Below the pieces are notes generated by a model. That model made no database searches. It was not told the DNA's origin and saw nothing but the letters and a program-made list of their open reading frames with translations. From contig NZ_JAQUVZ010000005.1 of assembly GCF_028693135.1 (NCBI RefSeq), positions 1 through 64,000 of the forward strand: 64,000 nucleotides of DNA, written 5' to 3'. Position numbers and translations under genes: made by a program. This document shows, in pieces, positions 46,123 through 54,662 of this stretch. This DNA is from Methanosarcina sp. GTDB taxonomy: Archaea; Halobacteriota; Methanosarcinia; Methanosarcinales; Methanosarcinaceae. Within the stretch, counting starts at the first letter, position 1. Every line of letters starts with the position of its first letter.

Positions 46123-46335
46123 AATGAGAGCACATATAATGTTCTCATTAAGAGCTTTCCTTAGAATGGAATTACAAAGAATCAAAAGTGGAATATCTTG
46201 GTTTGAAAGTGATATGAAAATTAGAAGAGTTGCAGTGACAGCATATTTAAATGACCCTCTATACACATTAAATTAATTAATGTATAAATGAAAATGTTAA
46301 AAACGATATGTTACGGCTCAACTGCGTAATTCCTA
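46123..46335 (+). pseudogene. IS701-like transposase 3' fragment and element end
   Basis: It begins inside the transposase (RAHIMFSLRAFLRMELQRIK) and continues as SGISWFESDMKIRRVAVTAY. It ends in the terminal repeat GCGTAATTCCTA at 46335. It is colinear with 17071-17270 of the full copy. A GTCATCGGTTAA motif at 45999-46010, which resembles the IS4 end at 52503, lies about 110 bp before it. Confidence 0.85.
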
Positions 46336-46687
46336 TTTTAAATTGAGTTATTTGAAAACGTTAATATACTTTCAATAAATATAGTTTTAGAGCTAGAAAA
46401 CGCATGAATTAGCGACTGTGAAAAATAATAATTATTTTTACCAATATTTATATTTCTCTTTTTCGTTGGCACATTCATATGTCACAAATAGTTATCTTGT
46501 TTAATATATTTCTTCAGAACACCCTTATATATTCCTTAACCTGTGTATACTATGACAATATAAATTGTCTGGGTTGACAATATAAAGTGTCTAGTTTGAA
46601 AAACAAAAAATGCATAAAGATGTCAAAATTAAATACTTTCAGATAAATACGGAAAAAATCAAAATATCTGAAAAGTGGGGGTAGATT
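46336..46687. other. promoter region of the first PEF-CTERM gene
   Basis: About 350 bp with a TATA-like stretch (CTTATATATTCC near 46525) and the two palindromic sites at 46554-46591. The leader before the ATG (AAAGTGGGGGTAGATT) is similar to that of the PEF-CTERM gene at 49452. Confidence 0.5.
46554..46591. promoter_or_regulatory. tandem palindromic operator candidate
   Basis: GACAATATAAATTGTC (46554-46569, perfect 6-bp arms) is repeated as GACAATATAAAGTGTC (46576-46591), with 22 bp between starts, about two helical turns. The sites lie just after the TATA-like stretch near 46525, where a repressor would block transcription of the PEF-CTERM gene. Confidence 0.5.
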
Positions 46688-47218
46688 ATGAAGAAAATAT
46701 TTTTGCTATTAGTGAGCGGTTTATTGATCACTTGTATGGCTGGACCGGCAATGGCATCAGCTGATATTACGTTAGGTACACGGGAAGTACAAATAAACAA
46801 TACTGACGCTGCAGTTCTTGAATTTAGTTTATTAGCGACTGCATCACCCAATTATAAAATGATATTAACGACGCCACCTGGAGTTAGTGGATACATACTT
46901 CCTGACAGCACAACAGGAAACCCTATTCCTTCATTTACTCCTTGGGTAACTGGGACAACAGGGGAAAAAATTTTTGAGATTGCCCCAGCACAAGCGTCTG
47001 TATCTCATAATGGAAAATTGTATCTTAAGGGAAACACAGCAGGAGAAGTGTCAATAAGTGTATATGAAGGTACAAGTTCAACCCCGGAAGCTACATGGAA
47101 ATTGAAAACATATACCACCGTTGATACACAAATCCCAGAGTTCCCAACAGTCGCTCTTCCTGTAGCAGCAATACTTGGATTGGTTTTCATATTCAGGCAT
47201 AAGAAAGACGAGCTGTGA
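46688..47218 (+). CDS. PEF-CTERM surface protein (copy A)
   Basis: This 176-residue protein has a signal peptide (KIFLLLVSGLLITCMAGPAMA) and a beta-rich mature part (DITLGTREVQINNTDAAVLE … GKLYLKGNTAGEVSISVYEG). The C-terminal sorting signal comprises IPEFPTVALPVAAILGLVFI, then RHKKDEL: a PEF motif, a hydrophobic helix and a basic tail. This is the PEF-CTERM type, recognised by an archaeosortase such as the one at 25459-26295. It is probably exported, cut near the PEF motif and attached to a lipid. Two further proteins with the same tail but different mature domains follow at 49452 and 51516. Confidence 0.88.
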   Translation: MKKIFLLLVSGLLITCMAGPAMASADITLGTREVQINNTDAAVLEFSLLATASPNYKMILTTPPGVSGYILPDSTTGNPIPSFTPWVTGTTGEKIFEIAPAQASVSHNGKLYLKGNTAGEVSISVYEGTSSTPEATWKLKTYTTVDTQIPEFPTVALPVAAILGLVFIFRHKKDEL

Positions 47219-47362
47219 TTTTTCCACAACTCTTCTTTTCTTTAACCTTTTTTAAATTTTTTTTTATTTATTAAATAATTTATGTTGATTTCACTTTTGA
47301 AAACCCTATCGTTTTCCTTGAAACGTCGAATAAGTCAGAGGGATTACTTCCCTTTCTCTTAA

Positions 47363-47396
47363 GAACCGGACTTGCATCTTTCAATGCATCCGGCTC
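47363..47396 (-). ncRNA. group II intron domain V
   Basis: The minus strand reads GAGCCGGATGCATTGAAAGA and continues to CCGGTTC over 34 nt, the usual domain V length. GAGC pairs with GTTC, the stem GCCGGA.../...TCCGGT is interrupted by a bulge, and the terminal loop is GAAA. This is the catalytic core element of group II introns. Confidence 0.8.
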
Positions 47397-47452
47397 AAGC
47401 ATTATATAACCCTTTATGTATCAGGCGACAGTTTTTTTTCCAAAATGGCATC

Positions 47453-47764
47453 TCAATTGCTGATTTTAAGTTGATTTTTACGTTGTTGGAAATAGTTTTG
47501 GTTAAGAAATGGGTTCATATCCAACTTTAGAGGTATATGACGTCTTATTTTTGTATGGGACAATAGCAACAGTTCATTTTTTTGAGTGCGGAAGTTCCAG
47601 CCAAGAAAATCAAAACCGTCATTAATGTGGGTAATCAAGGTTTTTTCATCAGAGAATTCAAGACCTCGTTCCTTAAGGAAATCAGTTATCAGAACCTTTA
47701 TTTCTTTTGCAATATCCTCAGAAGCAGCAGTGATTATGAGGTGAGTAGCCCAGGGGAATTTCAC
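47453..47764 (-). pseudogene. group II intron reverse transcriptase/maturase fragment
   Basis: This fragment contains part of RT domains 5-7: LIITAASEDIAKEIKVLITD, then RGLEFSDEKTLITHINDGFD and FLGWNFRTQKNE. The FLGW motif is diagnostic of group II intron RTs. The YADD active site and everything before it are lost at a deletion junction at about 47745. After NELLLLS the frame is degraded. It cannot encode an active enzyme. Confidence 0.88.
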
Positions 47765-48381
47765 CCCTGGGCCCTCTCAGCTCATCCGGCTCCCATTATC
47801 CAGCCCCTTAAGGCCTTATTTTGTCCATGGGTTCCTCCCTTGCTAACCAAGGTTGACCGTAGTTCAAAACTGGATAATACAATCCCTTCGCTCCATGCCC
47901 ATTACAGGCACTTCATCACTACTACGAATTGTTCCGCCCCTGCAACATTGCATCGATACTTTAGTCCTTGCAGGTCCACTGCTTGGAGTTTTCTCTTAAC
48001 ATCAATGTGCAGGATCCCAAGTTCCATAGAGAAGCCTGTGCTAAGTTCACGCCAACTTTATGCCGGTCACCGTCTGGTCAGTAAACAGGGTATCTTCCAG
48101 ACTCATCCCAGGTTACAGACTCACCCTGGTTTTGATGACATCTAAGGTGGTTTCGATACGTCAACACTGGTTCAGTTTCATTCAGCTCCCTATCACGTAC
48201 CTGGCGAAGTCACAGCCTCGCCTTTTCCCATAATGCTCACCCGTGGCTTTTGACCAAAGCAGCTTATGGTGGTTTGAAATCACTTCCTGTAAAGCGAATT
48301 CGAGGGGTCTACCCTCATCTTCTCTATAGCATAACTATCCAATGTGACAATTTTGTTACAAGGTTCGCTTTCGTGGTGCAC

Positions 48382-48877
48382 AATCATCCGTGAACTGTGC
48401 CTTGGCAAGTTTGATGTCCTTGTCGGGATCAACCTGCTCAGGGAAGGGCTTGACATCCCCGAAGTGGGCTTCATCGGTATACTGGACGCAGATAAGGAAG
48501 ACTTCCTCAGGGACTCAAAGAGCCTCATCCAGATCATAGGCCGCGCAGCCCGGAACTCCAGTTCAACGGTTGTCCGTTACGCCGACAGGATGACCGATTC
48601 TATCAAAAAAGCTGTCAGCGAAACCAAACGCCGCCGCGCAATGCAGATCGCCTACAATAAAGAACACGGCATAATCCCGACAACCATCCGAAAACCCATA
48701 CGAGAAAAAGTAGTGGACATCACAGATACAAAACACATCCCGAAGACCGATATCCCCAACGTAATCATTGAACTGGATACGGAGATGAGGGAAGATGCCG
48801 ACAGGCTGGACTTCGAGCGCGTAATCCAACTAAGAGAAATCATAAAGAGACTGGAAAAAGAGATAAAAGCGGTGTGA
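48382..48877 (+). pseudogene. uvrB 3' fragment 1
   Basis: This is the C-terminal part of excinuclease ABC subunit B. It comprises the helicase motif region ([35 protein letters not shown]) and the C-terminal UVR motif ([20 protein letters not shown]). It has no start; the upstream edge is the group II intron 5' end. The full uvrB must lie elsewhere. It is the same segment as at 50592-51087, offset by 2210 bp. Confidence 0.9.
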
Positions 48878-49451
48878 AGGTAAGAGTAGCCTTAAAAGGT
48901 AATATTATTTTCCATCAGTTTTTCCTTTTTTAATAGCGATTCTCTTTTTATTGGCATACATTACACTATTAATCTATATTAGTCTTTTCATTTCTATGTT
49001 TGTCTGGCTTCTTTTTTTTCTAAAGTTTGTCCTTCCTGAAGCTCAGACTTTTTTAAGTTTGATCGAAACTTCAGGTCAAATACATTTTTTTTTCTGTCTT
49101 TATTTTTTTGGCAATTATATCGAACTTATTATAGTAACAAAATATTAATAATTTTCATAAGTTATTTTTTATTTAGATGTCATTTGATGCTGATTAATCT
49201 TATATTTAGGTCACATACTGTTTAAAGTAAATTTAACTAAATACGTTTATCTATTCATGGATCGATAGAAAAATATCGAATTGGTTTCTTAAGGGGGTTT
49301 TACGGGTGAAATTAAATTTTACATAGAAGATATAATAAATTTGTATAAATTTGATCGAATTGTCAAGCTCAATTGGATCAAAAAAGAGTGGAAATATAAT
49401 CGACTTACCAGAACGTTGAGCGAAAAATCTGGAAAGTAGGGGTAGTAAGAT
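48878..49451. other. array spacer, copy 1
   Basis: About 570 bp; the first ~440 bp closely match 51088-51515. They end in a decayed start region (GGGGGTTTTACGGGTGAAATT) that corresponds to the start of the PEF-CTERM gene at 51516. The following ~130 bp are specific to this copy and lead into the gene at 49452. Confidence 0.75.
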
Positions 49452-50096
49452 ATGAAGAAAATACTATACGCTTTAATGATTGTTGCGTGCCTATTAACAT
49501 TAGGAGTAGGAAACGCAATGGCATACGATACTATAGACGAACTTTTAAGTGATGTCTATGGACCATATACATATAAAGAAGTAAGTCAAAATTCGTTATT
49601 CGACTATGCTCCAAATAATCCTCACACTATGAACATAAAATATACTAGACCATATGTAACAGCAGAAGACATGTATACTCTTGGTATATATAATCCTACA
49701 GGTTTAGTAAAAACTCCATATTTTGGCGTTGGTACTGATACTGATTTAGATTTTAACACTGAACATAGAATAGATTCCCTATATACTTTTGGATTATATA
49801 TTGACTATTATAATGGTTCATCTACAACCTTCTACTCTTGCGCAATTAACAATAATGATGGAAAACATGCAAAAATTTATCAAATATTGAATAGTGCTGG
49901 TAATCCAGTTGATGGTAAGTACGTGGTGGCATTTGATGATGGAGATGAAACGCATGTTTTGAATGATTTTATGGACGTAGTCATAGAAATTCATCCAGTT
50001 ACTGCAAGAGAAATTCCCGAGTTCCCTACAGTCGCCCTGCCTTTTGCAGCAATACTGGGTTTAATGTTCGTTTTCGGCCGCAAAAAAGAGGAATAA
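49452..50096 (+). CDS. PEF-CTERM surface protein (copy B)
   Basis: This 214-residue protein has a signal peptide (ILYALMIVACLLTLGVGNAMA) and a Tyr/Asn/Asp-rich mature domain (DELLSDVYGPYTYKEVSQNS … DFNTEHRIDSLYTFGLYIDY). It ends in the PEF-CTERM tail (REIPEFPTVALPFAAILGLM, then FVFGRKKEE). The mature domain differs from copies A and C, yet the tail and the 3' flank are nearly identical to those of copy C. AAAGTAGGGGTAGTAAGAT precedes the ATG. It is a probable archaeosortase substrate of unknown surface function. Confidence 0.87.
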   Translation: MKKILYALMIVACLLTLGVGNAMAYDTIDELLSDVYGPYTYKEVSQNSLFDYAPNNPHTMNIKYTRPYVTAEDMYTLGIYNPTGLVKTPYFGVGTDTDLDFNTEHRIDSLYTFGLYIDYYNGSSTTFYSCAINNNDGKHAKIYQILNSAGNPVDGKYVVAFDDGDETHVLNDFMDVVIEIHPVTAREIPEFPTVALPFAAILGLMFVFGRKKEE

Positions 50097-50185
50097 ATCA
50101 ACAGAGTTTTAAGGCGTAAAAAACCCTTAAAACTTAAATTTTTCCTTTTTTTCACTTTTTTTGGAAATTCACTCTATCCTGATTA

Positions 50186-50368
50186 TTATTCCCCATCATT
50201 GTCAGAGTCCTCATCTTCATACTCTTCTCTTTCGTCTCTTTCTGAGTATCCTGTTTCCTCTATCTTTCTTGCTTCTTCTCTTTGCTTTTCTGCTTCCATG
50301 AGCTCTCTTTCTGTTTCAGCTATCCTTTCCGTTTCTTGTGACTTTTTTGCACTATACTTTATAGGCAA
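50186..50368 (-). CDS. short acidic ORF beside uvrB fragment (copy 1)
   Basis: This 60-codon frame (KKSQETERIAETERELMEAE … EREEYEDEDSDNDGE) is highly charged and probably helical. It is preserved as an open frame with few changes in the second copy at 52163-52345, which suggests some constraint. It would need a TTG start and lacks a clear ribosome-binding site. It may be the tail of a lost longer gene. Confidence 0.3.
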   Translation of the reverse strand: MPIKYSAKKSQETERIAETERELMEAEKQREEARKIEETGYSERDEREEYEDEDSDNDGE

Positions 50369-50372
50369 ACAT

Positions 50373-51087
50373 AGCTATCCGGCTTCGTTGACCCTGAGGT
50401 TGAGATACGGCCCCTTGAGGGCCAGGTCAGGGACGTCATGCAGGAGACCGGAAAATAGTGGATAGGGGAGACTGCGCCCTTGTGACCACCCTGACCAAAA
50501 AGCTCGTAGAAGAACTGACCAATTACCTTGCCATAAACGGGATCAAAGTCCGCTACCTGCACTCCGATATCAAAACAATCGAAAGGACATAAATCATCCG
50601 CGAACTGTGCCTTGGCAAGTTTGATGTCCTTGTAGGGATCAACCTGCTCAGGGAAGGGCTTGACATCCCCGAAGTGGGCTTCATCGGTATCCTGGACGCA
50701 GATAAGGAAGGCTTCCTCAGGGACTCAAAGAGCCTCATTCAGATCATAGGTCGCGCAGCCCGGAACTCCAGTTCAACGGTTGTCCTTTATGCTGACAGGA
50801 TGACCGATTCAATCAAAAAAGCTGTCAGCGAAACCGAACGCCGCCGCACAATGCAGGTCGCTTACAACGAAGAACATGGCATAGTTCCGACAACCATCCG
50901 AAAACCCATCCGAGAAAAAGTAGTGGACATTACCGACACAAAACACATCCCGAAGATCGATATCCCCAACGTAATCATCGAACTGGATACGGAGATGAGG
51001 GAAGCTGCCGACAGGCTGGACTTCGAGCGCGCAATCCAACTAAGAGAGATCATAAAGAGACTAGAAAAAGAGATAAAAACTGTGTGA
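50373..51087 (+). pseudogene. uvrB 3' fragment 2
   Basis: This is a longer uvrB piece, starting at [20 protein letters not shown] and running through [20 protein letters not shown] to the C-terminal UVR motif. It has in-frame TAG (GK-TAG-WIGE) and TAA (ERT-TAA-IIREL) codons, so it is not functional. The last ~496 bp are the same as fragment 1. Confidence 0.9.
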
Positions 51088-51515
51088 AGGTGAGAGTAGC
51101 CTTAAAAGGTAATAATTTTTCCATCCGTTTTTCGTTTTTTAATTAATATTTACTTCCCATGGCCTTACCTTAATATATTCATCTATATTAGTCTTTTCAT
51201 TGCTAGACTTGTCTAGTTTCTTTTTTTTCTAAAGTCGATCCTTCCCGAAGCTCAGACATTTTTAAGTTTTATGGAAACTTCAGGTCAAATACATTTTTTT
51301 TTCTGTCTTTATTTTTTTAGCAATTATATCGAACTTATTATAATAACAAAATATTAATAATTTTTATAAGTTATTTTTTATTTAGATGTCATTTGATTCT
51401 GATTCCTTTTATATTTATACCGTATACTGTTTAAATAATATTTGACTAAATAAGTTTATCTCCTTATAGATTGATTGAAAAATATCGAATTAGTTTCTAA
51501 AGGGAGGTTTGATGG
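51088..51515. other. array spacer, copy 2
   Basis: About 430 bp, closely matching 48878-49320. It carries the promoter and leader of the PEF-CTERM gene at 51516 (GGGAGGTTTGATGG before the GTG). Confidence 0.75.
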
Positions 51516-52073
51516 GTGAAGTTAAAATATATTATTGGAGTTCTTGCACTCTTACTAATTATGGTTGGCACGGCAAGTGCAGGAGAAGTAACCATAACCT
51601 TTGATGAAGGTCTTGTAGACCCTGGTGAGGATATAGGTAACACCTATTCGGATATGGGAGTAACATTTTCTGCCGGAGCAAAAATTGTTGATACAGAGTG
51701 GGGATCAGGAACGGACTACGGATTCTGGAATCCAGATAATCAGATTACTATAATTGATTTCTCACCTGTTGTAAAATCGGTTTCAATAGAGTTTGAGGAC
51801 GCATTTGTGGGTAATATGGATGCAATTCTGGTAAATGGAGAATTGCTTTCTACATCTAAATTCAACGTGTTCTGGACAGACAGAAATCTGAAAATTGTAA
51901 GCAATGAAGATTACATAAAAAGCGTTCAATTATCAGATGGTTCAACATGTGTAAATTGGATAAAATACGATAACCTGATTTATGATCAAATTCCCGAATT
52001 CCCCACAATAGCCGCGCCTGTTGCAGCAATAGTGGGTTTAATGTTCGTTTTCGGCCGCAGAAAACAGGAATAA
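51516..52073 (+). CDS. PEF-CTERM surface protein (copy C)
   Basis: This 185-residue protein starts with GTG after GGGAGG. It has a signal peptide (IIGVLALLLIMVGTASAG) and a beta-rich mature domain (VTITFDEGLVDPGEDIGNTY; VVKSVSIEFEDAFVGNMDAI). This looks like a small jelly-roll type domain. The tail QIPEFPTIAAPVAAIVGLMF, then VFGRRKQE, is the PEF-CTERM signal. The cargo domain is unrelated to copies A and B by eye. Confidence 0.87.
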   Translation: MKLKYIIGVLALLLIMVGTASAGEVTITFDEGLVDPGEDIGNTYSDMGVTFSAGAKIVDTEWGSGTDYGFWNPDNQITIIDFSPVVKSVSIEFEDAFVGNMDAILVNGELLSTSKFNVFWTDRNLKIVSNEDYIKSVQLSDGSTCVNWIKYDNLIYDQIPEFPTIAAPVAAIVGLMFVFGRRKQE

Positions 52074-52162
52074 ATCAACAGAGTTTTAAGGCGTGAAAAA
52101 CCCTTAAAACTTAAACTTTTCCTTTTTTTCACTTTTTTTGGGAATTTGTTCGATCCTGACCT

Positions 52163-52345
52163 TCATTCTCCATCAGCATCAGAGTCATCGTCTTCGTATT
52201 CTTCTCTTTCGTCTCTTTCTGAGTATCCTGTTTCCTCTATCTTTCTTTCTTCTTCTCTCTGCTTTTCTGCTTCCATGAGCTCTCTTTCGGTTTCAGCTAT
52301 CCTTTCCGTTTCTTGTGACTTTTTTGCACTATACTTTATAGGCAA
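52163..52345 (-). CDS. short acidic ORF beside uvrB fragment (copy 2)
   Basis: This is a 60-codon frame nearly identical to that at 50186-50368 (KIEETGYSERDEREEYEDDD). It is antisense to the array and abuts the third uvrB fragment. It has no good start signal. The function is unknown and it may not be expressed. Confidence 0.3.
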   Translation of the reverse strand: MPIKYSAKKSQETERIAETERELMEAEKQREEERKIEETGYSERDEREEYEDDDSDADGE

Positions 52346-52349
52346 ACAT

Positions 52350-52484
52350 AGCTATCCGGCCTCGTTGACCCTGAGGTTGAGATACGCCTCCTCGAGGGAC
52401 AGGTCAGGGACGTCATGCAGGAGATCCGGTAAATAGTGGATAGAGGAGACTGTGCCCTTGTGACCACCTTGACCAAAAAAAGAA
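52350..52484 (+). pseudogene. uvrB fragment 3, truncated by IS4-like element
   Basis: SGLVDPEVEIR, then [13 protein letters not shown], followed by TAA, then [14 protein letters not shown]. It corresponds to the first ~110 bases of fragment 2. The match ends within a few bases of the IS4-like left end, and uvrB does not resume on the other side. Confidence 0.85.
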
Positions 52485-52495
52485 TTAGAGTTTTA

Positions 52496-53944
52496 TTCAT
52501 TGGTCATCGGTTAAGAACTTATTTCCATCTACCAATAGTGTTTTTCAATTCACCTTTTCATTAAAACCATTCTTCTCTGAACCTTTCTCTGTTTACATGC
52601 GGATCCAATGCTTGACTTTCATATACACTCATTATCGTTTCAAAAGTTCTTTGAATTCCACATCTATTCAAAATGACTGTCAACAAATCTGATGCATTCT
52701 CTGCAAATATTGTGCTCCAACGTAACTGCGTATATTGAGCCATTTTTTCAGGATGCGCTGTCGAGTTTCTGACAAGAGAATAAATTCTTCTGCTAACGAT
52801 TAGTGTCAACATTGCTGTCCATATTAGAGCCTCAATTACCTGCACATTCTTTGTTTCAAGAACGTCAAGAGCGTATTTGCTTTTCAACTCCTTAAACAGC
52901 AGTTCTATGTCCCATCTTGCTCCATATAATTTTGCAATGTCTTTTGCATTCAAAACATCTTTCTGAATATTTATGATATATATATGATGCTTTTCATCCT
53001 CATCATTATATACCGCAACAAGACGTACAAGCAGCTCATCCCGCTTTTGTTTGCCTTTATATGCTCTTCTTTTGAATGCTATTTTTACAACTGCATCAAT
53101 ATCTTTTCCAGAGAGTTGTTTAATACACTCACTAACAGGTTTTTCCGTGAACTCTTTGCTTTTTGTCTTAGAAAGTCCTTCTTCAACAGAAACAAGAATC
53201 GGATCCATATTCTTCCTTATTCTTGAAACAAAATATCCTCCGTTTTCCTCAACTCTTGCAAACATTTGAGTTTTGTAAAATCCAAGATCAACAAGAAGGA
53301 TACGGTCTTTGATCCATGGACCGATTTTCAATGTTTTGATCTCAGCTGTTTTTTCAGAGTACAGAGCAACTGTTTTAGGTCCATTAGCAACTGCACTTAC
53401 CATAACTCCCACTTTTACCCCAGCAGCTACTGTTCTTGCTCTTGCTGCTGGAAACTTGTCTGCTAAAGATGAGTGAAGACGAACAATTGTACGGTCTTGA
53501 ATGAGAACATCCTGAAAGTTTTCGAGTTTTTTGCTAAGTTTTCTACCAGGTTCTTTTGCAAGCTCTTCTATGCCGTGAATGACACACTGATGAAGAAACT
53601 CAACAAGTTCTGGAGTGAATCTATAGTACCAGCTGCTGTCGCTTAGGGTCTTATGTGATTCTTTTTCATATTCTCTTTTTAAACTGGCAAGTGTACGCTG
53701 CAAGCGTACACCAAAACCAAGAGTTAAAACCCAAAAGATGATGACAGGGTCAATTTTACGCTCACGTACTATGAGACCAGTTTCTTTGGCAGTTTGCCTT
53801 AACCACTCTTCGGGAAACATTTCCCAAAGAGAGTCCTCAAGAGTAGGTGGGGGATGAGGAGACATAAATGCACTAATATTTAGATTATTATTATAAAAAC
53901 ACATACGAGAGTGATTCCCTAACGCTTAACCGATGACGTATGAA
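52496..53944 (-). mobile_element. IS4-like insertion sequence
   Basis: This 1449-bp element has ~20-bp imperfect inverted ends, TTCATTGGTCATCGGTTAAG and TTCATACGTCATCGGTTAAG (right end reverse-complemented), with a perfect 13-bp core. It holds one intact transposase on the minus strand. No target duplication is visible; the flanks are different duplicated segments, so recombination at the element is likely. Confidence 0.88.
52561..53904 (-). CDS. IS4-family transposase
   Basis: This 447-residue DDE transposase is complete. The motifs are FQDVLIQDRTIVRLHSS (first Asp), KDRILLVDLGFYKTQMFARV (second Asp) and LYGARWDIELLFKELKSKYA (Glu in the YREK-like region). It has no stops or frameshifts, so it may be active. 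It starts at the ATG at 53904. This is the only intact transposase in the window that needs no recoding. Confidence 0.92.
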   Translation of the reverse strand: MCFYNNNLNISAFMSPHPPPTLEDSLWEMFPEEWLRQTAKETGLIVRERKIDPVIIFWVLTLGFGVRLQRTLASLKREYEKESHKTLSDSSWYYRFTPELVEFLHQCVIHGIEELAKEPGRKLSKKLENFQDVLIQDRTIVRLHSSLADKFPAARARTVAAGVKVGVMVSAVANGPKTVALYSEKTAEIKTLKIGPWIKDRILLVDLGFYKTQMFARVEENGGYFVSRIRKNMDPILVSVEEGLSKTKSKEFTEKPVSECIKQLSGKDIDAVVKIAFKRRAYKGKQKRDELLVRLVAVYNDEDEKHHIYIINIQKDVLNAKDIAKLYGARWDIELLFKELKSKYALDVLETKNVQVIEALIWTAMLTLIVSRRIYSLVRNSTAHPEKMAQYTQLRWSTIFAENASDLLTVILNRCGIQRTFETIMSVYESQALDPHVNRERFREEWF

Positions 53945-53998
53945 AAAAGATATTGTGCTGAAAATATTTAATTATTTGTTAACCTGCCGAAAATAAGT

Positions 53999-54052
53999 AA
54001 TGAAGCCGTAGTCTACGTAAATGTCAACCTGGATGAGGGATATAACGCATAA
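53999..54052 (+). pseudogene. 3' end of cam (18 codons)
   Basis: The frame encodes NEAVVYVNVNLDEGYNA and a stop. It is identical to the end of the cam gene at 15892-15945 except for one Ala-to-Asp change. It is a duplication remnant, not a functional gene. Confidence 0.93.
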
Positions 54053-54254
54053 AAACAAAAAATTTAAAGTCGAAATCATTAAAGTAGAAAAGTAAGCAGA
54101 GTATAAATGGAACCGAAAAGATACAGGAGATAAAAGTTCAAAAGATGCAGTGGTCTTTTAACTAAAAAAACCTTTCCTGAATCTTTTATTCTTTGCCCGA
54201 AACTGCTCTCATTTTCCTGCTTTTGGGCAAATTCACTATTTTCTTCTTTTTCTT

Positions 54255-54336
54255 ACAATAGTTCCGGACTCATTGTTTCAACAAGAATTATACCGACAAT
54301 AGTTCCGGACACATTGTTTCAACAGGAATTATACCG
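54255..54336. repeat. direct repeat, 2 x 41 bp
   Basis: Two adjacent 41-bp copies (ACAATAGTTCCGGACTCATT … TTATACCG) differ at two positions. They are present only in duplication copy 2, in the spacer before the PAP2 gene. Confidence 0.9.
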
Positions 54337-54662
54337 TCCAGACAGACAGAGCTTTCTATACGTATCTGGCCAGTTATTCTTATTTAAGGGATCGGGTTAT
54401 CCCCGATTATGAAATGGTTTCAAACGATTAATTGGGGATTATCTGGTATCTTCTCAAAATTTGAGGAGATTATAATCTCATGAAAAATATAATAGTTGCT
54501 CTATTTTACCTTTAATACTAATGTGCTTAATGCACTATCAAATAAGAACACGCTATACCACTCATCCCAATAAAAAAATCAAATATGTAGATAGACAACC
54601 AAAAGTCAATTAAATGGTATAAAACAATGTAAGTTAAGTTCGTATGCTTAAAAGTGAGCTTT

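Larger units (their letters stand above)
47325..48381 (-). mobile_element. group II intron, internally deleted
   Basis: On the minus strand the element starts with GTGCACCACGA at 48381, a plausible GTGYG-type intron 5' end. It starts exactly where the uvrB fragment of the plus strand begins. About 600 bases of structured sequence follow (GGAGCCGGATGAGCTGAGAG near the domain IV base), then a shortened reverse-transcriptase fragment (47764-47453) and domain V at 47396-47363. The 3' end is set only approximately, after a domain VI-like hairpin (near 47325). Most of the maturase ORF is missing. Confidence 0.75.

Noticed and set aside
48951-49148. 65-codon plus-strand ORF with hydrophobic sequence
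   Set aside because: The homologous spacer at 51160-51360 does not preserve the frame, so it is not a gene.
52484-53960. Target duplication of the IS4-like element
   Set aside because: No matching flanks could be found; the flanks belong to different duplicated segments, so only the terminal repeats are claimed.
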